64,000 nt of DNA from the NCBI GenBank assembly GCA_947502635.1, contig CANNAN010000001.1, positions 124,001 to 188,000 of the forward strand, read 5' to 3'. The first letter of the stretch is position 1. Every line of letters begins with the position of its first letter. Positions 8,201 to 17,031 of this stretch are shown in pieces. Both the position numbers and the translations under genes were made by a program. The notes under the pieces were generated by a model. The model searched no databases. It was not told the DNA's origin and worked only from the letters and a program-made list of their open reading frames with translations. This DNA is from an uncultured Flavobacteriaceae bacterium. Lineage in GTDB: Bacteria > Bacteroidota > Bacteroidia > Flavobacteriales > Flavobacteriaceae.

Positions 8201-9407
8201 CTTTTATTTGCTCTGTATAAGTGTTTGAAGTTATATCGTATAAACGAAGTCCATTTCTTGCGCCTATCCAGAGGGTGTTTGTTCCTTTTTCCTTTAATAT
8301 TGCAGAAGTGTAATTTTTAGAAAAATCACTAAAACCACTATGACTTTTCGAGTCGGATTGATATATGTGACTAAAAGGAAGTTTCTTCAGGTTACTGTAA
8401 AAAAGCCCATAACCAGAACTGGCTACCCAGAGTATGTTAAATTTATCTTTAAAGATAGAGTTCACTCTTACACTAGAAAGTAACTCGCGCTCTATAAAAA
8501 GTTTTAACCCTCCTTTTAATAATAATTTTGAAGTATATAAACCATTTTCTGTTCCTAAATAATATGTTTCACCTTCCTTATAGAGGCAGTTTAGCTCAAA
8601 ATCTTTAGAAATATTGGAACTAGATAGTATTGGAATCTTTTGTTTTGTTTTTGAGGCGCAATTCCAAAGAAAAAAGCCATCATCTAGATTAACTAATATA
8701 TTAGAGTTGTCATACGTTAATGCCGTTCGAAAGGTTCCACTATTAAAGCTGTCATAAAGTATGAGCTTATTCGCTTCTTGGGAATATTCATATAAATGAC
8801 CATCATCACTAAAGAAGTATTCTTTATCACCTACTTTTATCAATTTCTTCAACTGAGGAAATGCAATTTCTTTTTGTGCAAACGAAATTTTTTCTTTAAC
8901 GATTTGTTCTTTAAGGGGTAATTTAGATGAGTAGGGTATATCTGATAAAGATATTTTTATTAAACCAATTGTTTTATGAAACAGCCACAAGTTTTTATTT
9001 TGATCTAAATCAAGCATGAAACTCTCAGGATGGAGTTGGGGTATTTTTTTTACTAAATAAAAAGATTGCGTTAAGAGATTATAATAGAATAGCCCTTTAT
9101 TTTCTATTAAAACCCAAATTTTATCTTTAGTAGCTACTAGTTTTAAGATTCGATTACCTGGAATACTTGAAAAATCGTTAGGTTCCCATTTGTAGGTTTC
9201 AATAGAATAGCCATCGTATTTGTTAAGCCCGCTATTTGTACCAATCCAAAGGTAAGAATAGTTGTCTTGCGTTAAACAAATAGCATCGCTATGAGAAAGT
9301 CCTTCATTAACTGATAACTGAGTGAGTGTTTCTTGCTGACACAGTATATAGGATTGAGAGAAAAAAACTAGGATAAAAAATAATATGTAATTATTTGAAC
9401 GTTCCAT
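5241..9407 (-). CDS. Hybrid two-component system regulator (HTCS), first module
   Basis: This 1388-residue single-protein sensor-regulator controls glycan utilisation genes in Bacteroidota. In order: a signal peptide (about 1-23), a periplasmic ligand-binding region of Reg_prop beta-propeller repeats (LWIGTNSGLNKYDG type), a Y_Y_Y domain (about 690-790), a membrane segment near 800-822, a HisKA domain with its histidine in ISHEIRTPLT near residue 857, a HATPase domain, a receiver with its aspartate in IIISDVMMPEMNG near 1185, and a C-terminal AraC-type HTH from about 1285. All key motifs are intact. It is divergent from the GH2 gene, with 155 bp between them, so it most likely senses an oligosaccharide and activates the GH2-SusCD operon. 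Confidence 0.96.
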   Translation of the reverse strand: MERSNNYILFFILVFFSQSYILCQQETLTQLSVNEGLSHSDAICLTQDNYSYLWIGTNSGLNKYDGYSIETYKWEPNDFSSIPGNRILKLVATKDKIWVLIENKGLFYYNLLTQSFYLVKKIPQLHPESFMLDLDQNKNLWLFHKTIGLIKISLSDIPYSSKLPLKEQIVKEKISFAQKEIAFPQLKKLIKVGDKEYFFSDDGHLYEYSQEANKLILYDSFNSGTFRTALTYDNSNILVNLDDGFFLWNCASKTKQKIPILSSSNISKDFELNCLYKEGETYYLGTENGLYTSKLLLKGGLKLFIERELLSSVRVNSIFKDKFNILWVASSGYGLFYSNLKKLPFSHIYQSDSKSHSGFSDFSKNYTSAILKEKGTNTLWIGARNGLRLYDITSNTYTEQIKELKDKHVRFLFQDSKEQIWVGTIDNGVYRYRNKKLIRHYKKLLNNANSISSNHIVSISEDHLGNIWLANYLNGLDIYNKNSDSFQHLFNEPFNKQSICSNNLSYLFFDAKKKYMYVSSRDSGISVIQLDGKTNFNYIHIESNNSSNSLSSNYIWSIHSNSSDTLFAGTIGGGLNILTLNKNNEYKIEYVTRNMGLADNDIESVLLDNQNRVWMGGRGLSVYDLKTKKITNYDVNDGLQSNSFKIGSSFYDAQEGIMYFGGVNGVNFFDPNLIKASTVPSDVSITGIEIFNVPIKIGDTINNRILLHSKITDTTHIRLKAKENEFSINITPLNFVAPKRNKIRYKLVPYQKNWIVSSYPDFRATYSNLPAGNYTFNIQASNKDTIWSSKNSKLEIHIEQYWYKTNFAVFIYFICFLGLIYLYHNYTISKQKIKEKLITAEKEQLLSQGKLDFFTKISHEIRTPLTLIASPLNDLILNRNASRNKEEILKSMSRHVNRLLNMVNKLLDFRKMDLGHDILMASPTKINEFVHDIFMFFKEKAFSKIINYQFIKLPQEITLYVDKEKIETILINLLSNAFKFTPNNGSITLKLEIKGNKNKDTIFNDYNEPIENYLKISITDTGMGIPFEKKDKIFNQYYQIEENSSFETIGNGIGLALVKSICNLHHLKIDVESKTKKGSVFSLRIPLGKNYLGSDEIKDMTSYTKFNEPIVLHQTPITEFDRSNLDLIDTHISPNKKVLIVEDNTEIRLYLGQHLKAFFKVLNAENGSIGFEIAMKEKPDIIISDVMMPEMNGMEFCKLIKTNDSLHHIPIILLTALTATSHELEGLKLGVEDYIRKPFDIEILLAKMFTILENRKFISEYYSKQLHFTPDSLDNLTDDEIFLQKLIKFVESNLTNEALNVTFISRYMAMGRTKLYVKIKETTGRSIVEFVRDIRLKKAETMLISSSRTIEQISFQVGINDLKYFRKHFKEIYGFTPSQYRKSKSSDH

Positions 9408-9417
9408 ATGTCGTTAT

Positions 9418-9446
9418 CAAAATTACGTATTTTTAAGTGTTTCAAA
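9418..9446 (-). promoter_or_regulatory. Candidate Bacteroidota promoter of the HTCS gene
   Basis: On the minus strand a -33 TTTG (9443-9446) and a -7 TAATTTTG (9418-9425) are separated by 17 nt. The -7 box ends 10 nt before the ATG, so the transcript would be almost leaderless. Confidence 0.5.
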
Positions 9447-9533
9447 TCGACAATGCTATGAAAAATAAGCGTTTCGATGAATTCCCCCTCTTAATATGAC
9501 AAAATGTACCGTATTTAAATCTGATGATGTATC

Positions 9534-9541
9534 TAGTTTTG
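9534..9541 (+). promoter_or_regulatory. Possible -7 box before the GH2 gene
   Basis: TAGTTTTG fits TAnnTTTG and ends 21 nt before the GH2 start codon. I see no good -33 element, as expected for an activator-dependent promoter. Confidence 0.35.
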
Positions 9542-9562
9542 GAAGCATAAATAGATCATTAT

Positions 9563-12127
9563 ATGAAACTACTTTTAAAGTCGTCTTTATCAATTATAGT
9601 TGTATTACTTTTTTTTGTCGTTTGTCTGCAATGTGATTATAAAGGAACATATATAGATAACAATAGATATTCTCATAAAATAAATAATGATTGGTTTTTT
9701 GAATTAGGAGATAGTACAAGTTATTATAAAGAGTCGTATTCTCATGCGAACTGGAGAAAGTTAGATTTGCCTCATGACTGGGGAGTAGAAGGTGTCTATG
9801 ATACTATTTATGGAGCAGATTGGCAGAGTGGTTATTTACCAGCAGGTATTGGATGGTATAGAAAAGAATTTGTTCTTGAAGTAAACCCTAAAGACCATGA
9901 TATAGAATTACAATTTGATGGTATTTATATGAATAGTGCCGTTTATGTGAATGGTGATTTGGTTGGAACTCATAGGTACGGTTATACAAGTTTCTTTTAC
10001 AGTATTACGCCTTTTTTAAGAAAAGGAAAAAATACAATTGCGGTACGTGTTGATCATTCTAAACAAAAATCAGGAAGATGGTATGCAGGGTCTGGTATAT
10101 ATAGAAATGTATGGTTAAGAGTGCTTCCAAAAACACATTTTAAAACTTGGGAACAGTTTGTAAAGACCGATTTTATCAATGATAGTTTGGTGTCTTTGAA
10201 TACTCATGCAAAAATACTAAATAAGAATAGCGAGCATGTAACAGGAAAATGGGTTCAGAAAGTATTCAATCTAAATCTTGATTTATTGAATAGTACTGAG
10301 AAACAAATAGGTATAGCTTCAAAAGATAGCGTTGTTGTATTTGGAGAAATGGAACTCTTAAACCCCAAATTATGGTCATTAAATGATCCGAAAAGACATT
10401 TGATGGTTAACGAACTCTATAGTTTGAATAACAAATTAATTGATTCTGATACCTTGTATTTTGGAATCAGAAAGATTGAATTCAGTTCTAAATGGGGGTT
10501 CAAATTAAACGATAAAAACACGAAAATTAAAGGCGTATGCATGCATCATGCAGCAGGAATATATGGCGCAGCGGTACCAGAAAGTATATTGTTATATAGA
10601 TTACAAATGTTAAAAGATATGGGATGTAATGCTATAAGAACAGCACATAACCCATTTGCTCCAGAATTTTATACAATATGCGATACTCTAGGCATATTGG
10701 TTATGGATGAAATTTTTGACGGCTGGGAAAAAGAAAAAGCAGCGTTTGATTACGGTTTATATTTTGAGGAGGATTGGCAAAAAGATATGGAAGCATGGGT
10801 GAAAAGAGATAGGAATCATCCAAGTGTTTTTATGTATAGTATAGGAAATGAAGTGCTAAATCCATCAATAGAAACACAAAAAACGTTAATCGATTTTGTT
10901 AAGGGGATTGATAATACACGCCCCATTACACAGGGAGGTCATGACCCTACCAGAGGAATGGAAGACCATTTATCGAAAACACAACTTGATGTAAAAGGAT
11001 TTAATGGAGATGGCGAAGAAATAGGAAGGTATGAATCTTATCATGAAAACTTCCCTACGGTTCCTATTATTGGAACCGAAGTTCCTCATACCTATCAAAC
11101 AAGAGGTGTTTATAGAACGCAAACACAATGGAGGCGAAAAGACTTTCCTGCTTTTTGGGAAATTGAAGGAGGATCAGCTGGTACCATGAAAGGATTGGAA
11201 GGTAAGTGTTACCCCATTCCCAACCTTTCCAAAAGCGAAGTATTCCCTGAAGAAAAGACAGAGTATTATACAATAAAGGACAGTTTATACCCTATAGCTA
11301 ACACCAATTTTTGGAAAGAAAACCTATATTTTCAATCCTCTTATGATAATGCCACGGTGCGTACAAGTGCGAGAAAAGCATGGCAAAAAGTTGAAGAGCT
11401 GGACTATGTTATGGGACAGTTTAGATGGACAGCTTTTGACTATTTGGGAGAAACAAATCAATGGCCTTCAAGGTTTGCCAATTTTGGTGTAATAGATATT
11501 GCAAATCTTCCAAAAGACCATTATTACCTATATCAAAGCCTTTGGAAAAAAGATCCAATGGTGCATATCTTACCGCATTGGACGCACCTAGGGAAAGAAG
11601 GTACAAACATTCCAGTAGTTATTTATACCAATACTGAAGAGGTAGAACTGTTTTTAAATAATAAATCATTAGGGAAACAAGTCTACAAAGGAGAGCAGTT
11701 AATTTGGAATGTTCCTTATTCAGCAGGAACAATAACAGCAAAAGCTTATAACGAGGGTAAGTTGGTTGCTTTGAAGTCATATACTACAGCAAGCGGAGAT
11801 TTTCATTTACAAGTTAAAGCAAGCAAAAATATTTTATCATCTAAAATTAAAGAAAACGCTTTGGTGTTTATTGATGTTGTAGATAGTGATGCCAATTTAT
11901 TTCCACTAGCAGATAATTATATAACTGTAAAAGTAGAAGGAGCAGGAAAGCTAAAAGGAATAGACAATGGTAACCCAATTGATTTAACCCCAAATACGTC
12001 TTCCTCTAAAAGAGCTTTTAGAGGAAGATTAGTAGCATTTATAGAAGCAAAAGATTCAGGTAAAATAAATATAAACATAAAAATAAAAGGAGGGAATGAG
12101 AAAACGTTACAATTAACATGCAATTAA
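9563..12127 (+). CDS. Glycoside hydrolase family 2 protein (beta-galactosidase/glucuronidase type)
   Basis: This 854-residue GH2 enzyme has an N-terminal jelly-roll sugar-binding domain (about 40-190, with LPHDW), an Ig-like domain (about 190-300), a TIM barrel (about 310-600), and C-terminal DUF4982-type and GH2 C-terminal domains. The acid/base is E430 in SIGNEV and the likely nucleophile is E506 in GTEVPH. HNP in AIRTAHNPFAP is also conserved. The N terminus is hydrophobic and ends in a cysteine (C24, VCLQC), a weak lipobox, so it is exported and perhaps lipid-anchored. It is the first gene of the first operon and the only glycosidase in the window. Beta-galactosidase is the default guess; beta-glucuronidase cannot be excluded from sequence alone. 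Confidence 0.93.
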   Translation: MKLLLKSSLSIIVVLLFFVVCLQCDYKGTYIDNNRYSHKINNDWFFELGDSTSYYKESYSHANWRKLDLPHDWGVEGVYDTIYGADWQSGYLPAGIGWYRKEFVLEVNPKDHDIELQFDGIYMNSAVYVNGDLVGTHRYGYTSFFYSITPFLRKGKNTIAVRVDHSKQKSGRWYAGSGIYRNVWLRVLPKTHFKTWEQFVKTDFINDSLVSLNTHAKILNKNSEHVTGKWVQKVFNLNLDLLNSTEKQIGIASKDSVVVFGEMELLNPKLWSLNDPKRHLMVNELYSLNNKLIDSDTLYFGIRKIEFSSKWGFKLNDKNTKIKGVCMHHAAGIYGAAVPESILLYRLQMLKDMGCNAIRTAHNPFAPEFYTICDTLGILVMDEIFDGWEKEKAAFDYGLYFEEDWQKDMEAWVKRDRNHPSVFMYSIGNEVLNPSIETQKTLIDFVKGIDNTRPITQGGHDPTRGMEDHLSKTQLDVKGFNGDGEEIGRYESYHENFPTVPIIGTEVPHTYQTRGVYRTQTQWRRKDFPAFWEIEGGSAGTMKGLEGKCYPIPNLSKSEVFPEEKTEYYTIKDSLYPIANTNFWKENLYFQSSYDNATVRTSARKAWQKVEELDYVMGQFRWTAFDYLGETNQWPSRFANFGVIDIANLPKDHYYLYQSLWKKDPMVHILPHWTHLGKEGTNIPVVIYTNTEEVELFLNNKSLGKQVYKGEQLIWNVPYSAGTITAKAYNEGKLVALKSYTTASGDFHLQVKASKNILSSKIKENALVFIDVVDSDANLFPLADNYITVKVEGAGKLKGIDNGNPIDLTPNTSSSKRAFRGRLVAFIEAKDSGKININIKIKGGNEKTLQLTCN

Positions 12128-12162
12128 CAAACATAAAAATAACTAAACTAAATTTTTAAATT

Positions 12163-15159
12163 ATGAAATTAAAACTAACTATTTTTTTAGTGTACTGTTT
12201 CAGTATGGTGCCTTTGTGGTCACAAAATATTGTTTCAGGAACAGTAACAGATGAGTCTAATATGCCTTTGGCGGGTGTTAATATTATAGTAAAAGGAACA
12301 AGTATTGGAGCATCAGCCGATTTTGATGGGAATTTTAAAATTGATGTGCAGCCAGGACAAACTTTGAGATTTTCATTTATTGGGTTTAAGGATCAGGAAA
12401 TATTAATAGGTTCTCAAAGTACCATAAGTATGATGATGATAGAAGATGCATCAGCATTAGATGAAATTGTTGTTATTGGTTATGGTACTGCTAGAAAAAG
12501 CGATCTTACAGGAGCAATATCATCAGTTAGTAGCGAACAACTTACAGTTAGACCAGTTCAATCTATTGGACAAGCGTTACAAGGGCAAGCAACTGGTGTT
12601 CAGGTAAGAACTAATTCGGCTGCTCCAGGAGGCGGGACATCAATTGTTATTCGTGGACAGAATTCAGTAAATAGTGGCTCATCTCCATTGTATGTCGTCG
12701 ATGGGATACCGCTATCTAATATAGATAATATTGCTGTTGAAGATATTGAATCTCTCGAAGTATTAAAAGATGCTTCTAGTACTGCTATTTATGGTTCCAG
12801 AGGAGCAAATGGTGTCATTTTAATAACCTCCAAAAAAGGAAAAATAGGGAAACCAAAAATTTCGTATTCTACACGAATAACTTCAGAAAGAATAGGTACA
12901 GATCTTAACTTAATGAATGGAAGGGAATTCGCTGAATTTTTTACGGCCTGGGAAATTGCAAGTGGAACAGATCCTAATAATACTTTTTACAATGGCAGTT
13001 CTCCAACCAGGCCATTGCCTTCTACATTAGGAGAAGGAACAGACTGGTTTGATCAAATTACCAGAATAGGTTATATAAAAAACCATCAAATAAGTTTTTC
13101 TGCAGGAAGTGAAAGTAGTCGTACAAGCGTATCACTTAACTATCTTGATCATGATGGCGTTATAAAGAATGGTAGTTATAATAGATATGGTATACGTTTA
13201 GCGAACCAAATGAATTTAACACCATGGTTAAGTTCAGAAGTTAACTTGTTTGTTACTCATGAAGGTTTTAAGAATTCTGGAGAAAATACAAGTGGCGAAG
13301 GAGGAGGAGGAACCATTAATCAAGCAATTAAGATGTCGCCTGCTTTACCTGTTTTTAATGATGATGGTACTTATACAGCTAATAACTTACCCGGAGCTCA
13401 GGGAATAGAAAATCCTATGGCCAGAGTAAATGAAGAAATAGATGGAACAAGAAATTGGGACATTATAGGGAATGTAAGTCTAACATTTAAACCTTTTAAT
13501 AATTTTAAATTTAAAACAAGTTTAGGAGGTGATTTTAATAATTTTAAAAGAGGTGTTTATAACCCTTCAACAACCATTACAGGAGCATTGGTAAATGGAA
13601 GAGCTTTAATAGCTAATAGTAACACGTCCCACCTAGTAAATGAAAATATTTTTTCTTACAACAATACTTTTAATGATAAGCATAGGTTAGATCTAGTTGG
13701 GGGTGTAACATATGAAGAACAGACGTTTGAAAACTTTTCTGTTTCAGGAACCGATTTTTTTACAGATGTTTTTGAATTTAATAATATTGATGCTGCAGGT
13801 CAATTTGGACAGCCTTTTTCTAGCAAAAATAAATGGCAACTGTTATCTTTTTTAGGTCGTGCAAATTATTCTATGGATAGCAAATATCTACTTTCTGCCT
13901 CTGCTAGATATGATGGAAGTTCTAGGTTTGGTAAAGGGAATAAATGGGGTTTTTTTCCTGCTGTATCTGGAGCATGGGTAATATCTTCAGAAGGTTTCAT
14001 GGAAAATACAACAAACATAATCAATTCCTTAAAATTGAGAGCAGGTTGGGGTAAGACGGGAAATCAAAATATTGGACTACAAAAATCATTGGCCGTTTAT
14101 GGCTTATCAAATTATCCAGTGGGGAATGCTATTGAATCTGGAGTGTCTGCAACTAGGCTGGCTAATGGTGATTTAAAATGGGAAACCACAGAAAATATTA
14201 ATTTTGGTTTAGATGTTAAATTGTTTAACACATTAGACTTAACTTTAGATTACTATACAAAAACAACGACAGATCTTCTTTTGGATGTTGCATTGATAGA
14301 AACTTCTGGATTTAGCGAGGCATTATTAAATACAGGAGAGTTGCAAAATAAAGGGTTTGAAATTTCTGCAAATACCCGTTTAGTTAACAATGATAATTTT
14401 AAGGCAAGTATAAGAACAGAATTGTTTTTAAATAAAAATGAAATTAAAAGCTTAGTTGGTGATGCCACTCAAGCATGGAGGATAGGTGAGCCATTGGGAG
14501 TTCAAAGAGGTTATTTAAGTGATGGTATTATTAAAAACCAGGCAGAATTAGATGCTTATTCAGATGCTAATGGAAATCCAATTAATGGAGTTACCATTGG
14601 GGACGAACGAGCTATTGATTTAAACGATGATGGTGTAATAGATGGGGATGATTTGGCAATTATTTTTGATCCTAATCCAGATTTCTCATATACTATTAGC
14701 ACAAATTTTTCTTATAAAAAATTATCATTAGATCTGTTCTTTTATGGGGTTCAGGGAAATCAAATACTCAACAATACCGCTTCATACTTAATTAATACAA
14801 ATATAATTAGGACTAATTTATCTAGAGATTTAATAGATAATTACTGGACACCAACCAATCCAGATGCAAAATACCCTAGGCTTGCTGGGCCTACAGCTTT
14901 TAGTAGACAAAGGCTTCAGGTGGAAGATGGTAGTTTCTTAAGACTTCAGAACATCCGTTTAGGCTATGTATTGCCAAAATTTGGGATTTTTAGTAATGCC
15001 TCAATATACTTTAGTGCTCAAAATGTATTTACAATTACTAAGTATTCTGGTTTTGATCCAGATGTAAATTCTACCCCTGGTAATAATTCATTTGGAGTAG
15101 ATAGAAATGCTTATCCAGTTCCGAAATCATTTACACTAGGACTACAAGTTGATTTTTAA
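12163..15159 (+). CDS. SusC-type TonB-dependent outer-membrane transporter, first module
   Basis: This 998-residue SusC/RagA protein imports oligosaccharides across the outer membrane with its SusD lipoprotein. It has a signal peptide ending near SQ at residue 21, a carboxypeptidase-regulatory-like domain (about 23-100), a plug domain starting after ALDEIVVIGYG with the SusC signature LYVVDGIPL and ASSTAIYGSRGANGVILITSKKG, and a 22-strand-type barrel ending in QVDF. It starts 35 bp after the GH2 stop codon and 18 bp before SusD, so the three genes form one operon. Substrate is presumably the glycan sensed by the divergent HTCS. Confidence 0.96.
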   Translation: MKLKLTIFLVYCFSMVPLWSQNIVSGTVTDESNMPLAGVNIIVKGTSIGASADFDGNFKIDVQPGQTLRFSFIGFKDQEILIGSQSTISMMMIEDASALDEIVVIGYGTARKSDLTGAISSVSSEQLTVRPVQSIGQALQGQATGVQVRTNSAAPGGGTSIVIRGQNSVNSGSSPLYVVDGIPLSNIDNIAVEDIESLEVLKDASSTAIYGSRGANGVILITSKKGKIGKPKISYSTRITSERIGTDLNLMNGREFAEFFTAWEIASGTDPNNTFYNGSSPTRPLPSTLGEGTDWFDQITRIGYIKNHQISFSAGSESSRTSVSLNYLDHDGVIKNGSYNRYGIRLANQMNLTPWLSSEVNLFVTHEGFKNSGENTSGEGGGGTINQAIKMSPALPVFNDDGTYTANNLPGAQGIENPMARVNEEIDGTRNWDIIGNVSLTFKPFNNFKFKTSLGGDFNNFKRGVYNPSTTITGALVNGRALIANSNTSHLVNENIFSYNNTFNDKHRLDLVGGVTYEEQTFENFSVSGTDFFTDVFEFNNIDAAGQFGQPFSSKNKWQLLSFLGRANYSMDSKYLLSASARYDGSSRFGKGNKWGFFPAVSGAWVISSEGFMENTTNIINSLKLRAGWGKTGNQNIGLQKSLAVYGLSNYPVGNAIESGVSATRLANGDLKWETTENINFGLDVKLFNTLDLTLDYYTKTTTDLLLDVALIETSGFSEALLNTGELQNKGFEISANTRLVNNDNFKASIRTELFLNKNEIKSLVGDATQAWRIGEPLGVQRGYLSDGIIKNQAELDAYSDANGNPINGVTIGDERAIDLNDDGVIDGDDLAIIFDPNPDFSYTISTNFSYKKLSLDLFFYGVQGNQILNNTASYLINTNIIRTNLSRDLIDNYWTPTNPDAKYPRLAGPTAFSRQRLQVEDGSFLRLQNIRLGYVLPKFGIFSNASIYFSAQNVFTITKYSGFDPDVNSTPGNNSFGVDRNAYPVPKSFTLGLQVDF

Positions 15160-15177
15160 TTTAAAACTTTTTACACG

Positions 15178-16767
15178 ATGAAACAATTATTTTTATTATT
15201 AGTAACAGTATCATTACTATTTTCTTGTAGTGATGTATTAGACGAAGAAGTTTTTGACAGTGTAACTCCTGAGAATTTTTTTCAAACAGAAAAAGATGCA
15301 ATAGTTGGAGTCATAGGAGTATACGGTGGATTGCAAGATCATCAATATTGGTACCGACAGTTTTTAATGAGTGAAGCTCTTCCTGGTTCTATGGGGCATT
15401 TTTGGAATGAAGATTTTAACACATTAACATACACTAACAATTCCCAAAATTTATGGGTGCTTTGGACACAAAGTTATAAAATTATAGCAGATGCAAACTC
15501 TGTAATTTCAATAATAGAGTCATCTTCATTGGAAGAAGACTTGAAAAACCAATTGATAGGTGAATTGAGATATATTAGAGGTATGGTCTATTTTAATGCT
15601 GTAAGAATGTTTGGTCACATTCCATTAGTAACTTCGGTTCCAAATTCTATTCAAGATGCAGTTACACCAAAAGAAGGAGACGATGAATCTGTTTTCGAAT
15701 CTCAGTTTTTAAAACAGGTAGATAGAGGAGTCGTTTATGACTTTATAATAGAAGATCTTCAATTTGCCGAAGCTAATCTGCCCCTAGCTACCTTTACGAA
15801 TGGGGTTGAAAATGGAAGAGCTAAAAGAGGGTCGGCTACAGCTCTTTTAGCAAAAGTTTACTTAACCCAGGCAGGTCTGCAGTATAATTATGAATCAGGA
15901 GATTTAAATCAAGGAGATGCCTCAAAATGGGCTATGGCTGCACAAAAATGTGAAGAATTAATTAGCAATAGTCCGTACGCTTTAGAAGCTAATTTTACCG
16001 ATGTTTATAAAAATGAAAATGAAAATAATGAAGAGATTCTATTTTCTATTCAATATTTAGAATCTAGTGTAGCAGGTGTAGCAGGTGAAGGTACACAGGC
16101 TGTAGCAAGAACAGGTATTAGAGGCTCAGATATCACACCATTCTCTTGGAAGCAATCATTTTCCAATCTAAGTTTCTTTAATAATTGGGTGACTGCTAAT
16201 AGTGTTTCAGATAATCGATTTGAGACTACCTATTTAACTAGTTATATTGATAACGATGGGAATGAAGTAAATTATGGAGCAGGTAATTTTATCCGCCCTC
16301 ATATTTGGAAATTTGTAAGCGACGATAACAATCCAGATATAAGTGCGCTTGGAGGCACAGACTATGGAGATAATACTATTTATATGCGTTTTGCAGATGT
16401 ATTGCTCATGCACTCTGAAGCATTAAATGAAATTGGAGGAGTGCCTGATGATAATACAATCTTTGGTGTGAATCAAGTAAGGCAAAGAGCAGGAAAGGCT
16501 TTAATTACCTTACCAATTTCTAAAGACGATTTAAGAGAAGTGATTTGGGAAGAAAGAAAATGGGAGTTGGTTTACGAAGGACATTATTTTTACGATTGCC
16601 AGAGAACAGGTAGGCTTTTAGATGAAATTGCACTTAACTGGGATGACAATGGAGGAAATGTTCGAAGAATTCCGTTAAATGCTATTACCAATAAGTATTA
16701 CATTTTACCAATACATTTCAATGCACTTTCATCTAACCCTAGTTTGATTCAAAATGCAGGTTGGTAA
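15178..16767 (+). CDS. SusD/RagB family surface lipoprotein, first module
   Basis: This 529-residue lipoprotein has a signal peptide and lipobox (LLFSC, cysteine near residue 17) followed by SDVLDEE, a usual start for SusD proteins. The N-terminal SusD-like helical TPR region covers about 20-250, and the C-terminal RagB/SusD domain includes DVLLMHSEALNEIGG and WEERKWELVYEGHYFYDCQR. It would form the lid of the SusC barrel and bind the glycan at the cell surface. It directly follows SusC and is followed by a strong terminator, so it closes the GH2-SusC-SusD operon. Confidence 0.96.
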   Translation: MKQLFLLLVTVSLLFSCSDVLDEEVFDSVTPENFFQTEKDAIVGVIGVYGGLQDHQYWYRQFLMSEALPGSMGHFWNEDFNTLTYTNNSQNLWVLWTQSYKIIADANSVISIIESSSLEEDLKNQLIGELRYIRGMVYFNAVRMFGHIPLVTSVPNSIQDAVTPKEGDDESVFESQFLKQVDRGVVYDFIIEDLQFAEANLPLATFTNGVENGRAKRGSATALLAKVYLTQAGLQYNYESGDLNQGDASKWAMAAQKCEELISNSPYALEANFTDVYKNENENNEEILFSIQYLESSVAGVAGEGTQAVARTGIRGSDITPFSWKQSFSNLSFFNNWVTANSVSDNRFETTYLTSYIDNDGNEVNYGAGNFIRPHIWKFVSDDNNPDISALGGTDYGDNTIYMRFADVLLMHSEALNEIGGVPDDNTIFGVNQVRQRAGKALITLPISKDDLREVIWEERKWELVYEGHYFYDCQRTGRLLDEIALNWDDNGGNVRRIPLNAITNKYYILPIHFNALSSNPSLIQNAGW

Positions 16768-16801
16768 AAATATTTTGAATTAGTTTTAAGTTTGGTTTAA
16801 G

Positions 16802-16841
16802 GCAGCTGCTACTTACTGTTATTTTGTAGCAGTTGCTTTTT
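16802..16841 (+). terminator. Terminator after the first SusD gene
   Basis: The stem pairs 16802-16812 with 16826-16836 (11 bp with one G-U) and is followed by a T run. It separates the GH2-SusCD operon from the sulfatase gene. Confidence 0.8.
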
Positions 16842-17031
16842 ATCAATTAGTATTAATTACCACAATTGATTTATGTAATTAATTTCCTAACCATTATTAG
16901 TTGAGTACGTAAATAATGGATTAACCGATATAAATTCTAATTAATAAGAACCTTATTACTATACAATTTGTGATGAGGCAGAATTATTCTTGAAATGAAA
17001 ATCTTCAAAAAACAAACATAAAACTTAAGTT